Source: JAGWBG01 sp034421095
GTDB taxonomy: Bacteria; Chloroflexota; Dehalococcoidia; Lucifugimonadales; JAGWBF01
DNA length: 64,000 nucleotides
Assembly: GCA_034421095.1 (NCBI GenBank)
Contig: DAOUKR010000025.1
Location: 186,001-250,000, forward strand
Direction of reading: 5' to 3'
The translations under genes were made by a program, and so were the position numbers. The notes under the pieces were generated by a model. The model was not told the origin of the DNA, ran no database searches, and was given only the letters and a program-made list of their open reading frames with translations. Every line of letters starts with the position of its first letter. Within the stretch, counting starts at the first letter, position 1. This document shows, one piece after another, positions 1 through 7,542 of this stretch.

Positions 1-66
1 TTCATGTATCTGGCAAGACCTGTGGAAGAGGGTTACGTGGGCAGGTTTCAGGGGGAGAACCTATGA
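1..66 (+). CDS. C-terminal end of a truncated gene
   Basis: The first reading frame is open from the window edge and ends in TGA at 64-66, giving a 21-residue tail beginning FMYLARPVEEGY and ending GENL. The frame reads without interruption and is followed by a 140-bp spacer before tenA, so it is probably the 3' end of a real gene that starts outside the window. The tail is too short to name a family. The spacer at 67-207 holds no further gene that I can see. Confidence 0.4.
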   Translation, partial: FMYLARPVEEGYVGRFQGENL

Positions 67-207
67 TTCCTCACGCTCATCCCACCTCCAACGTAGAACA
101 TTCCACTGGGGGCGGATAGGAATTGTTCAAAAGCACACTGGCATACTAAGTAGATCGAAGGACGATGGTGAAAGCGATCCCACCTACTCCCACAGGAGGT
201 GACAACA

Positions 208-867
208 ATGGACGATGAGAGCTTTTCACAGACGCTTCGGGCGGAGACAGACGATATATGGAAGAAGGTATTTGAAAACCCCTTCCTGGGGGAGCTACAG
301 CAGGGCACCCTGCCCTTGGAGAAGTTTCGCTACTATCTGGCGCAGGACTACCTTTACCTTGAAGGTTTCGGCAGGGCAGTAGCCCTGGCACTGGCCAAAG
401 CTCCCGACTCAAGAAATATGGAGCTTCTATCCCGCCGGGTATTCACCCCTGTGGAACGACCCTTGCACCAGAAGCTCATGTCCCTCGTGGACTTGACCGT
501 AGAGGACGTGGAAAGTATTGGCCCTTCTCCAACTAATCTGGCATATATCAACCACATGATCAGGACTGCTGCGCTGGGTGGATTGGGACAGACTGCGGCG
601 GCGTTGCTACCATGCCCCTGGAGCTACCACGAGATAGGCAGTGTGCTAAAGCCGGTGGACCACCCCGTATACGGCCAATGGGTTGCACCCTACATGGAAG
701 GTATGCTGGAGCAGAGTACAGAAGCCTGGCGCGGGTTCCTGGACCAGGAGGCCGCCGGGGCCGGCCCAAGAGAGCGGTCGGCTATGCGCGACGCTTTCAT
801 CACCAGCAGCCGGTATGAGTACCTATTCTGGAATATGGCTTACGAACAGGAAGGCTGGCCGGTCTAA
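208..867 (+). CDS. tenA: TenA/THI-4 family thiaminase II-like protein
   Basis: This 219-residue all-helical protein belongs to the TenA/THI-4/PqqC superfamily. TenA releases 4-amino-5-hydroxymethyl-2-methylpyrimidine from degraded thiamine for salvage in the cytosol. The catalytic cysteine is visible in LLPCPWSYHEIG (C136, matching C135 of the Bacillus subtilis enzyme), with the following glutamate (E142) and the early substrate aspartate in LAQDYLYLEGF (D47). The length is typical. I chose ATG 208 because AGGAGGT at 194-200 sits 7 nt before it; an upstream GTG at 199 overlaps that site. No other thiamine gene is adjacent, so the role as thiamine salvage is inferred from the family. A weak hairpin (stem arms 897-902 and 911-916) followed by a pyrimidine-rich stretch lies just downstream and may end the transcript. 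Confidence 0.85.
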   Translation: MDDESFSQTLRAETDDIWKKVFENPFLGELQQGTLPLEKFRYYLAQDYLYLEGFGRAVALALAKAPDSRNMELLSRRVFTPVERPLHQKLMSLVDLTVEDVESIGPSPTNLAYINHMIRTAALGGLGQTAAALLPCPWSYHEIGSVLKPVDHPVYGQWVAPYMEGMLEQSTEAWRGFLDQEAAGAGPRERSAMRDAFITSSRYEYLFWNMAYEQEGWPV

Positions 868-917
868 TGGACTCTTGGCTGGCACTAACTCGTTGCCGGA
901 CCGAGTAGAGGGTCCGT

Positions 918-1028
918 TCAAGTTCTTCTTCCGGACCTTCTCTGCCATAGGTATCTGGCGAGGAAGCCAAACACTGCCGCAACTATGGCAATGAGAATCC
1001 ATTGATTTCGAGTTGGCCCGTGTCTCAT
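918..1028 (-). CDS. Tiny single-pass membrane protein (36 aa)
   Basis: The reverse strand encodes a 36-residue protein starting MRHGPTRNQW. A hydrophobic stretch of about 15 residues (ILIAIVAAVFGFLA) is followed by a strongly basic tail (RYLWQRRSGRRT). An AAGGGGGT stretch lies about 6 nt before the ATG, and a TTGACG hexamer (1104-1099 on the minus strand) lies further upstream with no clear -10. The layout of a short basic N-terminus, one membrane segment and a basic C-terminus is typical of small bacterial membrane proteins. No family is recognised and the function is unknown. It faces tenA tail to tail. Confidence 0.5.
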   Translation of the reverse strand: MRHGPTRNQWILIAIVAAVFGFLARYLWQRRSGRRT

Positions 1029-1202
1029 GGCTTTACCCCCTTTCCATGATCTACCGATTCATGGAACCACTTCTGACTAGTCGGACTGAATTACTCTGCG
1101 TCAATCATACCAGAGGCCTTGCTCAGATGAAAACCGGACCGCCCTGCCCATGGAGACCTCCAGATCCCCTAACGTTGGTGGTGATTTTCGTCACTCCCGT
1201 CT

Positions 1203-1259
1203 CCGTTTTCGCCCGCCAGTGGCGGGCAAGCGGGAATAACGGGCGAACCTCGAAAACGG
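1203..1259. repeat. Nested palindromic element
   Basis: A 9-bp inverted repeat, CCGTTTTCG (1203-1211) and CGAAAACGG (1251-1259), encloses a second hairpin GCCCGCC-AGT-GGCGGGC at 1211-1227. It lies just upstream of the hicA promoter. It resembles in style the nested palindromes seen later in the window, including a GCGGGAAT motif, but does not share their core. Apart from this element and the tiny minus-strand gene, 868-1287 holds nothing recognised. Confidence 0.55.
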
Positions 1260-1287
1260 AAAGTCTTGTTGCCTTCACGGGAGAACC

Positions 1288-1316
1288 TTGGTGTTCGTAC
1301 ATTTGTGTACTATAAT
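1288..1316 (+). promoter_or_regulatory. Promoter of hicAB (perfect -10, leaderless)
   Basis: TTGGTG (1288-1293), a 17-nt spacer and a perfect TATAAT (1311-1316). The expected transcript start is at about 1323, exactly the GTG of hicA, so the mRNA is probably leaderless. No Shine-Dalgarno sequence precedes the GTG. Confidence 0.65.
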
Positions 1317-1322
1317 GGACCT

Positions 1323-1529
1323 GTGAACGGAAGGGAGTTCGTAAGGCGAGCCAGGCGGTATGCCCGCAAGAACGGGCTGGAGTTCAGCTTCGACCCCACC
1401 CAGGGGAAGGGCAGTCATGGAGAGGTCCGCATTGGTGAGTTGTGGACTACGGTCCAGCACGGCGAGATCCCCAGAGGCACTCTGTTCAACATGTTGAAAG
1501 ACTTGAACATCAGTAGAAGGGAGTTCTAA
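1323..1529 (+). CDS. hicA: HicA-family mRNA interferase toxin
   Basis: A 68-residue double-stranded-RNA-binding-fold protein of the HicA family, a toxin that cleaves mRNA and is neutralised by HicB. The sequence has the hallmark basic, compact form, with NGREFVRRARRYARKNG at the N-terminus and GKGSHGEVRIG carrying the G-S-H motif with the catalytic histidine. GTPRGTLFN-type residues near the end appear here as IPRGTLFNMLKDLNIS. I chose GTG 1323 because it coincides with the expected transcript start of the promoter at 1288-1316, and because the extra residues encoded upstream do not resemble HicA. It is followed 3 nt later by hicB, the usual toxin-antitoxin order. Confidence 0.85.
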   Translation: MNGREFVRRARRYARKNGLEFSFDPTQGKGSHGEVRIGELWTTVQHGEIPRGTLFNMLKDLNISRREF

Positions 1530-1532
1530 GTC

Positions 1533-1985
1533 ATGCGTTACGCTTTTCCCTGCAATATCGTCCGTGATGAAGAAGAGGAGAAGACGACGGGAAGGGAAGC
1601 CTACGTAGTGACCTTCCCCGACGTATACGGGGCCAACACCGGCGGATGGTCTTGGGAAGAGACACTGGAGATGGCCGAGGATTGCCTTGCCGTGGCTTTG
1701 GGTATGTATGTTAAGGCTGGTCGGGATATTCCGGTCCCCAGCCCCACAACCGATGACCAGGTGTTAATTAACGTACCGCCCATCGTTGCGGCGAAAATGG
1801 CCCTTTACACCGCCATGCGTAAGCAAGGTATCACCAATGTCGCCCTTGCCGCTCGACTGGGCCTTAGCGAGGGTGCCATCCGCAGGCTCATTGATACAAG
1901 ACACCGGTCCCACATCGGCCAGGTCGAGAAGGCCCTCCGAGCTGTTGGGCGCTCCCTGGTAATCGAAGATAGGGAAGTGGTCTGA
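1533..1985 (+). CDS. hicB: HicB-family antitoxin with C-terminal HTH
   Basis: A 150-residue antitoxin partner of HicA. The N-terminal part (residues 1-70) is the degenerate RNase H-like HicB domain, with YVVTFPDVYGANTGGWSWEE and the ALGMYV helix. The C-terminal part (about 85-145) contains a Cro/XRE-like helix-turn-helix seen as VALAARLGLSEGAIRRLID. HicB proteins bind and inhibit HicA and repress their own promoter through this HTH, so the palindrome and promoter upstream of hicA are the likely target. It begins 3 nt after hicA. Confidence 0.87.
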   Translation: MRYAFPCNIVRDEEEEKTTGREAYVVTFPDVYGANTGGWSWEETLEMAEDCLAVALGMYVKAGRDIPVPSPTTDDQVLINVPPIVAAKMALYTAMRKQGITNVALAARLGLSEGAIRRLIDTRHRSHIGQVEKALRAVGRSLVIEDREVV

Positions 1986-2024
1986 TGCAAGACACGCCAA
2001 TTTGCCCGTTTTCGGAACATTAAC

Positions 2025-3095
2025 ATGACGCTCCCACGTTGGCGCTACATACTGCACGCCGACCTGGACGCTTTCTACGCGTCGGTGGAGCAGCGGGACA
2101 ACCCCGGTCTCAAAGGTAAGCCCGTAGCCGTAGGCGGACCACCCGAGAGCCGCGGTGTGGTCGCAGCGGCGTCCTACGAGGCCCGCGAGTATGGGGTCCG
2201 TTCCGCCATGCCCATGGGGGTCGCCCTGCGGCTATGCCCAGCCCTGGTACGCATATCAGCACGTTTCGGCAGGTATCGCGAGGTTTCCCACAGGATAATG
2301 GATATTTTTCGGAGCCTGACACCTCTGATTGAACCCCTCTCTCTGGATGAGGCCTACCTGGACATCAGCGAGAAGGTGTCGGCTGACGAGGTGGACTGGG
2401 TTGCCCACGGCCTCAAAACCAGGGTAAGGGATGAGACCGGACTGGCGGTAACCGTCGGAGGCGGGACTTCCAAAACGGTAGCCAAGATTGCTTCCCAAAT
2501 AGCGAAACCTGACGGACTTCTGCTAATCAAGCCCAATGAGGAGCGCGCTTTCCTTAGCCCCCTGGACGTGGGTATGCTCTGGGGTGTAGGTCCCAGGACT
2601 GAGTCCGTCCTCAGGGACCACGGCATCAATACCATAGGACACCTGGCAACCTGCGATAATGGGTGGTTGCAGAATACTCTTGGTAAGCGTGGCCACGAAC
2701 TGAAAGAGCGTGCGTTGGGAACGGACCACCACCCGGTCACGCCACATCGCGAGACCAAGTCGGTCAGCGCGGAAATAACGATGACCCGCGACGTGGGCGA
2801 TGAGGCCGCTCTAAGGGAACGCGTGGAGGAGTTGGCCCATGGAGTAGCCGCACGTCTCCGTAGGAGCGGTCTAAAGGGGAGGACTGTCCAGATAAAGCTA
2901 CGCCTGGCAGACTTCACCACCTTCACAAGACAAGTGACTCTCCAGGCTCCTACTGACGAGGTGGAGGTCATCCTTCCGGTGGCCCGGGACCTGCTCCAAA
3001 GGGAGCTAAGACCCGGGAGGAGGTTCCGGCTGGTCGGTGTGGGCGTGTCCAACTTCAACGAGGCGTTTCAGCTTTCCCTGTTACCGCCAGACTGA
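2025..3095 (+). CDS. dinB: DNA polymerase IV (Y family)
   Basis: A 356-residue translesion DNA polymerase. The catalytic carboxylates are intact: DLDAFYASVEQ at residues 13-23 (metal-binding D13) and SLDEAYLD at about 106-113 (D108/E109). The YEAREYGVRSAMP steric-gate region, the thumb helix-hairpin-helix (DVGMLWGVGPRTESVLRDHGI) and a little-finger domain with TVQIKLRLADFTTFTR follow in order. The length is normal. No obvious C-terminal beta-clamp motif of the canonical type was identified. It lies 39 nt after hicB and before rarA; dinB beside rarA fits a replication-stress pair. Confidence 0.95.
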   Translation: MTLPRWRYILHADLDAFYASVEQRDNPGLKGKPVAVGGPPESRGVVAAASYEAREYGVRSAMPMGVALRLCPALVRISARFGRYREVSHRIMDIFRSLTPLIEPLSLDEAYLDISEKVSADEVDWVAHGLKTRVRDETGLAVTVGGGTSKTVAKIASQIAKPDGLLLIKPNEERAFLSPLDVGMLWGVGPRTESVLRDHGINTIGHLATCDNGWLQNTLGKRGHELKERALGTDHHPVTPHRETKSVSAEITMTRDVGDEAALRERVEELAHGVAARLRRSGLKGRTVQIKLRLADFTTFTRQVTLQAPTDEVEVILPVARDLLQRELRPGRRFRLVGVGVSNFNEAFQLSLLPPD

Positions 3096-3164
3096 TTCGC
3101 TCCTCCTCACTGACAATCACAGCCTCTCTGTTGTACACTAGAGCCAGGTACAGGAGGTGGACCG

Positions 3165-4499
3165 GTGGCGCTTTTCGAGCACGGACGCAGGGCGCAACAG
3201 GAGAAGGATGCTCCCCTGGCGGCCAGGATGAGGCCCCGAAGCTTCGACGAGTTTGTGGGCCAGGAGCACGTCGTCGGCCCCGGCAAGGTACTCCGGCGGG
3301 CCATCGAGGCGGACAGAGTACCATCCCTCGTATTCTGGGGGCCGCCGGGCAGCGGCAAGACCACCCTGGCCAACCTCATCGCCGGCGTCACCCGGTCCCA
3401 CTTCGAGCCTATCAGCGCCGTTACATCGGGGGTCGCTGATTTGCGACGTGGGGTTGACCAGGCCCAGGAGCGGCGCGCCATGTACGGCCAGCGCACCATC
3501 CTCTTCATAGACGAGATTCACCGCTTCAACAAGGCACAACAGGACGTGGTACTGCCCCACGTGGAGAACGGGACCTTTACCCTTATCGGTGCCACCACTG
3601 AGAACCCGTCCTTCGAGGTAATAGCGCCCCTCCTCTCTCGTTGTCGTGTATTCACCCTGCACCAACTCAGTGATGAACAGGTGGAGAGCATCGTCCTGCA
3701 CGCCATCGACGACGCAGAAAGAGGGTTGCAAAATCTGCGGGTGGAGATAGACCCTGATGCTATAAAACTCCTGGTGAACGTCGCCAACGGAGACGCACGG
3801 GTGGCCCTCAACGGGCTGGAGACCGCCGCTCATGCAACCGAGCCGGGGAATGACGGGAACAGACGCATAGACCTGGAGACCGTCGCGGATGCCCTCCAGC
3901 AGCGCGCCATCCTCTACGACAAGGCTGGCGAGCAGCATTACGATACCACCTCCGCCTTCATCAAGTCGGTGCGGGGTTCCGCCCCCGACGCAGCCCTCTA
4001 TTGGCTGGGAAGGATGATAGAGGCGGGAGAGGACCCCATGTTCATAGCGCGTAGGCTGGTAATACTGGCATCCGAGGACATCGGCCTCGCAGAACCTATG
4101 GCCTTGCCTCTGGCGGTGGCTGCCCAGCAGGCTGTTCACTTCATCGGTATGCCCGAGGGCAGAATTCCACTGGCCGAGGCTACAGTGTATCTGGCTACCG
4201 CACCCAAGAGCAACTCCGCCTACACCGCCCTGAACCGGGCTATGGAAGACGTTCGCAAGAGTCGCAACGAGCCTGTGCCCCTGCATCTACGCAACGCCGT
4301 CACCGGCCTCATGGAGCGTATGGGCTACGGCAAGTCATACAAGTATGCCCACGATTACGAGGGGAACTTTGTCCTCCAGGACTACTTACCCCACTCGCTA
4401 AAAGAACGCCGGTACTACCAGCCCTCCGAGGAGGGTCGCGAGAAGGAACTGGCGGACCGAATGCAAAAGCTGTGGAAGAAGGATAACACCCTTTCTTAA
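3165..4499 (+). CDS. rarA: Replication-associated recombination protein A (AAA+ ATPase)
   Basis: A 444-residue RarA/MgsA/WRNIP1-family AAA+ clamp-loader-like ATPase that acts at stalled forks. Walker A is WGPPGSGKTT (about residues 58-67), Walker B is ILFIDEIHRFNK (about 112-123), sensor 1 is GATTENPSFEV and the arginine finger region is LLSRCRVF. The C-terminal tetramerisation domain is recognisable from ARRLVILASEDIGLAEPMAL and YKYAHDYEGNFVLQDYLP. GTG 3165 is preceded by AGGAGGT, a good ribosome site. It follows dinB after 69 nt; a weak CTGACA-N18-TACACT promoter lies in the gap. Confidence 0.95.
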   Translation: MALFEHGRRAQQEKDAPLAARMRPRSFDEFVGQEHVVGPGKVLRRAIEADRVPSLVFWGPPGSGKTTLANLIAGVTRSHFEPISAVTSGVADLRRGVDQAQERRAMYGQRTILFIDEIHRFNKAQQDVVLPHVENGTFTLIGATTENPSFEVIAPLLSRCRVFTLHQLSDEQVESIVLHAIDDAERGLQNLRVEIDPDAIKLLVNVANGDARVALNGLETAAHATEPGNDGNRRIDLETVADALQQRAILYDKAGEQHYDTTSAFIKSVRGSAPDAALYWLGRMIEAGEDPMFIARRLVILASEDIGLAEPMALPLAVAAQQAVHFIGMPEGRIPLAEATVYLATAPKSNSAYTALNRAMEDVRKSRNEPVPLHLRNAVTGLMERMGYGKSYKYAHDYEGNFVLQDYLPHSLKERRYYQPSEEGREKELADRMQKLWKKDNTLS

Positions 4500-4575
4500 A
4501 TCCCCGACAATAGTGTATATTTATATAAATGGGCTTTGCCCTCCCGATTTCCACGCACGCGGTGTCATGGAATGC

Positions 4576-4591
4576 CCCCGACACGTCGGGG
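4576..4591. other. GC-rich hairpin after rarA
   Basis: CCCCGA-cacg-TCGGGG forms a compact hairpin 77 nt after the rarA stop. It is followed by CCTTGCTTG rather than a strong T-run, so it is at best a weak terminator. The rest of 4500-4678 holds only a candidate promoter. Confidence 0.35.
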
Positions 4592-4618
4592 CCTTGCTTG
4601 ATAGATTCAATACCACCT

Positions 4619-4647
4619 TTGACTTGTACTGGCATTGATGGTAATTT
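4619..4647 (+). promoter_or_regulatory. Candidate promoter of the small membrane protein gene
   Basis: TTGACT (4619-4624), 17 nt, TAATTT (4642-4647). The -35 is strong and the -10 is weak. It lies 32 nt before the chosen ATG at 4679. Confidence 0.4.
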
Positions 4648-4678
4648 TAAGTTATGGACACCCCTGCGGGAGGGGCTT

Positions 4679-5083
4679 ATGCCGGAGAAATATAGAGAAG
4701 AGATTGAGGAAATTCTCAAGCACGCAGAAGAGGCCATGCCAAAAGAAAGGGCCACGTCTGCGGGCAACCGACAAAAGGCACCTGGCAGGTCATCCAATCC
4801 CGGGAGACGTTTCCCCTCCAGTGGGAAGCTCAAGATTTCTGCCGGCAAGCTGATGCTGGCCAGTTTCGCCTTGCTGCTACTGGCCTTAATTCTGGGCGCT
4901 AGCGGTCTTGCCAGCCCGGTGATTCTGGTGGTTGCGGGGCTAGTGCTCTTCGTTATCGCCTATGCCCTGTTCTTCGTGCGCCCGACTTCCACCGGAGGCT
5001 ACGAGAAACGGTGGAGAGGCCGCCTTATTGTTGGGGATAATCTGTCTATGTGGGAACGGTTCAAGCGCTGGCTCAGGGGCTAA
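4679..5083 (+). CDS. Small two-pass membrane protein with N-terminal helix
   Basis: A 134-residue protein of unknown function. It starts with a charged helical segment (MPEKYREEIEEILKHAEEAM) and a basic, Ser/Pro/Gly-rich linker. Two adjacent membrane spans follow (about residues 58-75 and 80-100), then a basic cytosolic tail ending WERFKRWLRG. I chose ATG 4679 because GGGAGG lies just upstream and the preceding in-frame residues look non-coding. Such a helix-linker-two-TM arrangement is common among uncharacterised Chloroflexota membrane proteins. Its 3' end overlaps the convergent minus-strand gene by 4 nt. Confidence 0.75.
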   Translation: MPEKYREEIEEILKHAEEAMPKERATSAGNRQKAPGRSSNPGRRFPSSGKLKISAGKLMLASFALLLLALILGASGLASPVILVVAGLVLFVIAYALFFVRPTSTGGYEKRWRGRLIVGDNLSMWERFKRWLRG

Positions 5084-5448
5084 ACACTGTCGCTGCCAGA
5101 CCCTCGCTGCATCCTGGCCTCCTCCAGCAACCTCTCCAGCAGAACGTAGGACTCTTTCTTCCTGAAGTCAAGACACGATATGGAGACGGCCCGCCAGAGG
5201 ACTCCGGTAGATACCCTGGCCTCCACCGACTCCCCCAACGGCGGCACCTCCACACCCAGGGCTTCTGCCATGAAGTGGGCGGCCCTCATGCCCGATCGGT
5301 TTATGTAGCATTTGGTGAGTGCTCTCCTGCCTTCGTGGAGCAAGGTTACGCATTCACCAGCCTGACGCAGAATTACACGAACGTGGGCCCTGGGTACTGA
5401 TATGACCTCGTCAGCGTACTCCAGGGCCCTCTTGCGACTTACAGACAT
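5080..5448 (-). CDS. Hypothetical protein downstream of sulfite/nitrite reductase
   Basis: A 122-residue soluble protein of no recognised family. It has mixed charged and hydrophobic segments, with cysteines in RQAGECVTLLHEG, ALTKCYINRSG and AVSISCLDFRK. ATG 5448 lies 8 nt after the reductase stop, with GGGGGC just before it, so it is almost certainly co-transcribed with the reductase. Position suggests a role in sulfur or siroheme metabolism, but nothing in the sequence proves that. Confidence 0.7.
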   Translation of the reverse strand: MSVSRKRALEYADEVISVPRAHVRVILRQAGECVTLLHEGRRALTKCYINRSGMRAAHFMAEALGVEVPPLGESVEARVSTGVLWRAVSISCLDFRKKESYVLLERLLEEARMQRGSGSDSV

Positions 5449-5456
5449 AGCGCCCC

Positions 5457-7307
5457 CTAGACGGCGCACTCCCCCTCGCCGCGCTCTAGCTTGTAGACTT
5501 CCGTTTTTGACCAGTCAACATACAGGTCCATGGAATCGGGTCCCAGCGGAGCCACGTCTTTGTAACGGGCCGCTATTTCCTCGATTGGCTTGGTGCCCAC
5601 CCTGTCAAGGAACTGGTTGAACTCCTCGCTGTCCTGGCGGTTTTCCTTGTAGAAGCCAGCAATGTCCTTTATCACTTCGGGTACTCGCTTGGCCGGGACC
5701 TTCACACCCGGCAGACGCTGGCCGAAGCGAGTGTCTTCGTGCCTTTTGCCACCATAGTTCCCACCAAGGAACATCTCGTAAGCGGGAAGCTGCACACCCC
5801 CCGGCCCCTTCATGGCCGCGCCGTGGAACCCAATGTTGGCGATATGATGCAGGCCGCAACCGTTGGGGCAGCCGCTCATCTTGACGTGCATCTTCTTCAC
5901 CAAGGGGTCTTCCAGCAGACCGTTCCAGGAGTCCAACGCATCTCTGATGGCACCCCCAAGGCCCATTGAAGAGGTGATGCCCAGCTTGCAGCTATCGGTG
6001 CCCGGGCAGGATACAACATCCGTGATGGTGTGGACCTCGGCATCCACGAGGCCGATTTCCTTGAGGGCTTTCCACACGTCATACAGATAGGCTTCAGGGA
6101 CCCAGCGCAGGGCCAGATTTTGTTCCTGAGTGGTGCGTGCCCTGCCCCCCGTGTACTTCCGTAGGATGTCGGCCAACGCGTAAAACTGGTTGATGTAGAT
6201 GTCGCCCAAGGGCAATTTAACGTAGGCTACATAGTAACCGGCCTGCTTCTGCTCAAAGCTATTGGTGTTCCTCCAGTGAAGGAACTCCGGCGGAGGTTCC
6301 TGGCCGTTCCCTGGATTAAGTCCAGGGCCAGGCTGAGGGGGAGTTTCATTATGAATCTCCTCCACGTCCATCAGGGGAGTGGGGTCTATGGGGCCTACAG
6401 TCTTTAGCTCCTCATCCACCAGCTCCTTGAAGGCATCGAAGCCGATGCGGTCTATAAGTACCTTGATACGCGCCATCATGCGGTTCTTCCGAAGCATTTC
6501 CGCCTTATCGAAGACCCGCCACAGGGCCTCCGCAACCCTCAGATAGTCCTGCTCAGGCACGAAGTCGTAGAGGACCTTGCCCAATCGGGGCATAATTGAC
6601 GTGGCACCGCCGACCATGACCTTGAAGCCCCTCACTTGCACTCCGTTCTCTTCCCTGACCTGGGCTATGTAAGACAAATCGTGGACGGCGGAGGCGACGG
6701 TGTCATGGTCTGGACTGCCGGTAAAAGAGGTCTTGAATTTCCGGGGGAAATTCTGTGTCACGGGGTGGCGAACGGCAAATCGCACGTAGGCCGCCAGATA
6801 GGGGGTAATGTCAAACACCTCGTCGTAACAGACCCCGGCTGTGGGCGAGCCTACTACGTTTCTCACCGTGTTGCCGCAGGCCTCCCGCGTGGAAAGACCC
6901 ACCTCGCCCAGAAGCCGCAGAGCGCTAGGGGTGTCCTCGAGGGGAATGTGGTGGAACTGCACGTTCTCCCGTGTCGTTACGTGGCCCTTCTTCAACGGCG
7001 CGTATTTCTCCGCCATCTCCCCCAAGGTCTCAAGGTACTCAGGAGTGAGAATACCGCCGGGTATCTTCACTCGAATCATCTGAGCATCGGGCTGGCGTTG
7101 GCCATAAACTCCCTGGCGAAGCCTGAATGGCATAAACTGGGTAGCTTCTCGCTCCCCCGCCCTGAAGGCCCTTATCTCATCCTCAAGGTTTACTATTTCC
7201 TCATCCATGTAGGGTATGATGCCCTTGGAGCTTTGGGCCAGCTTCATACTCTCCTGATGGATGTCTTCCTGTCGGACCGTTTTGGTACGTCCTACTCCGC
7301 TACTCAC
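5457..7307 (-). CDS. Siroheme [4Fe-4S] nitrite/sulfite reductase (ferredoxin type)
   Basis: A 616-residue assimilatory-type reductase that performs six-electron reduction of sulfite to sulfide or nitrite to ammonia in the cytosol. The two halves each carry a ferredoxin-like and a siroheme-binding domain. The cluster ligands are C434 and C440 (CPGTDSC) and C480 and C484 (GCPNGC). The substrate-side arginines and lysines sit in KKGHVTTRENVQFHHI and ARTTQEQNLALRWV. GTG 7307 is chosen because AGGAGG lies 6 nt before it. Sulfite versus nitrite specificity cannot be decided here. A promoter and an attenuator-like terminator lie in its leader, and a small unknown gene follows in the same operon. Confidence 0.9.
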   Translation of the reverse strand: MSSGVGRTKTVRQEDIHQESMKLAQSSKGIIPYMDEEIVNLEDEIRAFRAGEREATQFMPFRLRQGVYGQRQPDAQMIRVKIPGGILTPEYLETLGEMAEKYAPLKKGHVTTRENVQFHHIPLEDTPSALRLLGEVGLSTREACGNTVRNVVGSPTAGVCYDEVFDITPYLAAYVRFAVRHPVTQNFPRKFKTSFTGSPDHDTVASAVHDLSYIAQVREENGVQVRGFKVMVGGATSIMPRLGKVLYDFVPEQDYLRVAEALWRVFDKAEMLRKNRMMARIKVLIDRIGFDAFKELVDEELKTVGPIDPTPLMDVEEIHNETPPQPGPGLNPGNGQEPPPEFLHWRNTNSFEQKQAGYYVAYVKLPLGDIYINQFYALADILRKYTGGRARTTQEQNLALRWVPEAYLYDVWKALKEIGLVDAEVHTITDVVSCPGTDSCKLGITSSMGLGGAIRDALDSWNGLLEDPLVKKMHVKMSGCPNGCGLHHIANIGFHGAAMKGPGGVQLPAYEMFLGGNYGGKRHEDTRFGQRLPGVKVPAKRVPEVIKDIAGFYKENRQDSEEFNQFLDRVGTKPIEEIAARYKDVAPLGPDSMDLYVDWSKTEVYKLERGEGECAV

Positions 7308-7328
7308 CGTGACCCTCCTGAACCGGAC

Positions 7329-7373
7329 AAAATAAACTGCGCCCACCGATAGATAGCTCCTCGACGGGCGCAG
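7329..7373 (-). terminator. Terminator hairpin inside the reductase leader (possible attenuator)
   Basis: On the minus strand CTGCGCCC (7373-7366) pairs perfectly with GGGCGCAG (7344-7337), and TTTATTTT follows at once (7336-7329). It lies between the promoter at 7493-7465 and the start codon at 7307, so it could stop transcription before the gene unless an alternative fold forms. Confidence 0.55.
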
Positions 7374-7399
7374 ACGTTTACCTGAAGGAATGGTTGTCC

Positions 7400-7418
7400 G
7401 CCCCCTAGCTCAGGGGGC
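7400..7418 (-). promoter_or_regulatory. Upstream leader hairpin of the reductase mRNA
   Basis: GCCCCCT-gagct-AGGGGGC (7-bp perfect stem, 5-nt loop) lies in the 5' leader, upstream of the terminator hairpin. It has no T-run after it. It may be part of a regulatory fold. I could not match the leader to a known riboswitch class. Confidence 0.45.
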
Positions 7419-7464
7419 ACATACACAGATGAAAGAGGTCGTCTTCAAATCTCATTGCTGAGAT

Positions 7465-7493
7465 AGTCTATCTGCAATCTATACAACTGTCAA
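7465..7493 (-). promoter_or_regulatory. Promoter of the sulfite/nitrite reductase gene
   Basis: On the minus strand, a perfect TTGACA (7493-7488), 17 nt, then TAGACT (7470-7465). The predicted start near 7458 gives a leader of about 150 nt that contains the two hairpins. Confidence 0.6.
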
Positions 7494-7542
7494 GTAACTG
7501 CCTGGCGAATATGAATATTCCTATGGAAAATTTTCAAGCGGT

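Noticed and set aside
2354..3058. A long open frame on the minus strand across dinB
   Set aside because: It is the mirror of a gene with strong family motifs on the plus strand and lacks a ribosome site and any recognisable domain.
3138..4286. A 382-codon minus-strand frame across rarA
   Set aside because: It is antisense to an intact, conserved AAA+ gene and shows no domain of its own.
7400..7460. A SAM or other known riboswitch in the reductase leader
   Set aside because: The leader has hairpins but no sequence motif of the SAM-I, SAM-II or molybdenum-cofactor classes that I could recognise.
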